DNA of 15,407 bases from assembly GCA_041751795.1 (NCBI GenBank), contig JBGSWU010000195.1, positions 1 to 15,407 of the forward strand. Direction: 5' to 3'. The DNA is from JBBECJ01 sp041751795. GTDB lineage: Bacteria > Chloroflexota > Chloroflexia > Thermomicrobiales > CFX8. The notes under the pieces were generated by a model. The model searched no databases and was not told the origin of the DNA. It worked only from the letters and a program-made list of their open reading frames with translations. Below, piece after piece: positions 13,551 to 15,407 of this stretch. The stretch's first letter is position 1, and every line of letters begins with the position of its first letter. A program made the translations under genes and the position numbers.

Positions 13551-15347
13551 TTATGGCTCTTCGCCGTAGCGCCACGTGTAGTAGTGGCGACCAACGTTCC
13601 CCATCTCGACCTGCCACTCAGGTCGATTGATCGGCGTGTAGGTGAGGATGCGGCGTTCGAACGCCTGGACGAGAACCCAGGTTGGCTGACCTGCCAGGTT
13701 GCTGCGCACCCAGTACGGCTCGGCAAGCGGCAATCCGACGCTCATGTGCCAATCGGTCGGCAGCGACTGGAGGTAGACGTCGAAGACTGCTGCGATATTG
13801 TGTCCGAGCGTTGTCTCGTAGCTGCCATACTTCGCCATCGACCCTAGGGACGGATTTGTTCCAACCGATCCGTCTTTCCAGAGCACTTCTGTGATTGCCT
13901 GGCCGGGTCGCGCCGGAACCGATCGATCCGTTTCAATCGAAGCAATATCGTGCAAGCTGGCGTACGTCGGCGCGTCAGGATTGAATGCCAGCGGATCGCC
14001 GGTAAGTGGGACGTTGGCAGGCTCGGCGTTGACGAACTGGGTATCACCGACCTGCGCCTTGCCGTAGATCATGTCGCGGACGAGTAATCCGGCTGTGACC
14101 ATTGTTGATGCGCCCGTGCGGTCGTTGACTTCCATGCGCGCCTTGTCGAAGTAGTTGACCTGGCGGGATCCGTCGGTTTCCTCAGCGTATGGTTCGCCTG
14201 CAGATTCCCACGTGTCCGGCCCCCATAGCCACGATCGTTGGGCCTGCAACTGAGACACGGGACCGTCTGCGTCCCACCAGAGGTTCTGAACAAGCGGATG
14301 TGAGCGCTGTAGCCCTGACGGCAGAAGTTCTACCGGTGCGACGGGTGTCGCAGGCGGTGCGGGTGTCGGCGTAGGCGTGGGTGGCGCTGGTGGTGTTGGT
14401 GACGGCGATGGAGTGGGCGACGGTGCAGGCGTCGGAATAGCCGGGCCACTGCTGTTCGCGAGTTCATCGTTGCCGTTCGTTGTCGTAAAACTCCATTGCT
14501 TCACGAATGGTTGGCCATTGGCCGTTCCCTCGATGCGAACGTAATAAGTCGTGTTGAGTTTGAGGGGTGAAGTGGCGGTGAGCAGTACCGTCTCGCGTGA
14601 CAGCCAGCCGGTACCGATTTCGGAGAATGATGAGACTGCCTGTCCACCCGTTGAAAGTGTCGCAGAACTGTAGGTCAGATCGCCGGGGCCGAAGTACTTC
14701 AGAGATATTGGATACCCAACCGGGTACTGCGCGGCTGGAAACGGATTCGGAGCTTCGCCATCGAACCGTAGGCCGACACCGGTCGTGCCGTTCGGTGGCC
14801 AGGCCGCCCATTCAGGCGTTGTGTTCTCGATCCACTTTGGAGTGCCAAGGTCGATAATCTCGAACTTCACGTTCCCCTGATTGATCGCCGCGAGACCGAT
14901 GTGGCTGTAGCGCGGGTCGAGAAGTGTCAGCCGGTGGCCGACCGTTGCCATGAACCACTTCGTTGACCAGACCATCGAGCCTGAAACACCGGCATTTTCG
15001 TTGACCCAGCCATCGTAGCCGGCGGCAATCGCACGATCCTGAAAGTCAGCACCAGTAAAGCCGGGCATGCCGGGAGTCTCGTAATGGAGCCCCATGCCAG
15101 AAAGCGACGGATCACCGAAGTTCAGCCGGTAGTACTCCACATGCGCCTCAGCTGCCTTCTGAAGTGCCGGATCGATGGTAAGCGGCGGAATGCCGAGCCA
15201 ACTTCGGTAGGTATTGATCATCGTCAGCGTTTCGACGATTTCGGGATCATGTTCCTGGAGGGCGACCGCAGGTGTAGACCATTGGCCCGTGCTGCCCAAC
15301 AAACTTGCCACCACAAGGATGGCTGCAAGGATCGAACGCACGTTCAC
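13551..15347 (-). CDS. Secreted CAP (SCP/PR-1)-domain protein with wall-binding C-terminus
   Basis: Protein of 598 aa from GTG 15347, with AGAGG about 8 nt upstream. A Sec signal peptide (VRSILAAILVVASLLGSTGQ) with probable cleavage near residue 29 is followed by a CAP domain (about 35-170). His88 (GLHYE), Glu117 (VNENAG) and His138 (GHRLTLLDPRYSHIG) match the bacterial CAP metal/catalytic residues. An Ig/CopC-like beta domain (about 205-290) follows, ending WSFTTTN. A Pro/Thr/Ser linker at about 303-336 comes next. The C-terminal half holds two degenerate modules: ETDGSRQVNYFDKARMEVND, and VQAFERRILTYTP with VEMGNVGRHYY. These resemble those of the nearby amidase. Likely anchored to the wall or its glycans; substrate unknown. 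Confidence 0.9.
   Translation of the reverse strand: MNVRSILAAILVVASLLGSTGQWSTPAVALQEHDPEIVETLTMINTYRSWLGIPPLTIDPALQKAAEAHVEYYRLNFGDPSLSGMGLHYETPGMPGFTGADFQDRAIAAGYDGWVNENAGVSGSMVWSTKWFMATVGHRLTLLDPRYSHIGLAAINQGNVKFEIIDLGTPKWIENTTPEWAAWPPNGTTGVGLRFDGEAPNPFPAAQYPVGYPISLKYFGPGDLTYSSATLSTGGQAVSSFSEIGTGWLSRETVLLTATSPLKLNTTYYVRIEGTANGQPFVKQWSFTTTNGNDELANSSGPAIPTPAPSPTPSPSPTPPAPPTPTPTPAPPATPVAPVELLPSGLQRSHPLVQNLWWDADGPVSQLQAQRSWLWGPDTWESAGEPYAEETDGSRQVNYFDKARMEVNDRTGASTMVTAGLLVRDMIYGKAQVGDTQFVNAEPANVPLTGDPLAFNPDAPTYASLHDIASIETDRSVPARPGQAITEVLWKDGSVGTNPSLGSMAKYGSYETTLGHNIAAVFDVYLQSLPTDWHMSVGLPLAEPYWVRSNLAGQPTWVLVQAFERRILTYTPINRPEWQVEMGNVGRHYYTWRYGEEP
14340..14442 (-). repeat. Low-complexity Pro/Thr/Ser linker coding region
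   Basis: Repeating GGTG/GGCG-type codons encode PTPAPSPTPSPSPTPPAPP and the following Pro/Thr run. It is a flexible spacer between the Ig-like domain and the wall module, typical of surface-anchored proteins, and prone to length variation by slippage. Confidence 0.8.
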
Positions 15348-15407
15348 AATTTCGACCTCTTTGATAAATCCATGCTAACCTCGGCAACCGAGTTTCGTGA
15401 TACCCCG

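Overview
The window looks like a chromosomal segment of a GC-rich, free-living bacterium, most likely a Chloroflexota member related to Thermomicrobia/Sphaerobacter. This assignment is an inference. It rests on the long, acidic-tailed CTC-type bL25, secreted proteins carrying the 'YFPETGH...QYFERARFE' and 'FERRILTYTP' wall modules, many GTG/TTG starts, and paired GT2/GT4 glycosyltransferases with helical tails. No phage, IS, CRISPR, tRNA or rRNA is visible.

The most notable object is at the left edge. On the minus strand a GAF-type sensor histidine kinase runs off the window as one reading frame, 1311 to 1. It has a single in-frame TGA (1053-1051) exactly where GAF domains of this type carry a conserved Cys (F-C-R-R-V). 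All kinase motifs downstream are intact and there are no further stops. The 40 nt beginning with this TGA can fold like a bacterial SECIS element: UGACG/CGUCA lower stem, 8-bp perfect upper stem, GGUC apical loop 18-21 nt after the UGA. I read it as a candidate selenocysteine-containing sensor kinase; a nonsense mutation or sequence error is the main alternative. The same frame continues without a stop into a NarL-type receiver domain, so kinase and response regulator appear fused.

Layout from left to right: (1) kinase-receiver (-), with RraA-like protein and a small DUF4870-like membrane protein (+) diverging from it; (2) a GT2 (-) and a GT4 (+) glycosyltransferase transcribed divergently, probably for surface polysaccharide; (3) bL25 (-), overlapping the GT4 stop, with a large hairpin inside the GT4 3' end that may terminate bL25; (4) a MarR regulator (+) with a clear terminator; (5) a two-gene minus operon: zinc-ribbon/SH3-like/two-TM protein, then a 71-aa protein; (6) bS21 (+) with a bidirectional terminator; (7) a three-gene minus operon: DUF2085 membrane protein, acidic cytosolic protein, membrane-anchored Ig-like protein, the first two coupled by ATGA; (8) a Tat-exported PGRP-type amidase and a PAP2 phosphatase (+), suggesting envelope work; (9) a 21-bp perfect hairpin; (10) a secreted CAP-domain protein (-) with the same C-terminal wall module as the amidase.

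Selenocysteine machinery is not in the window, so the recoding claim depends on the rest of the genome.
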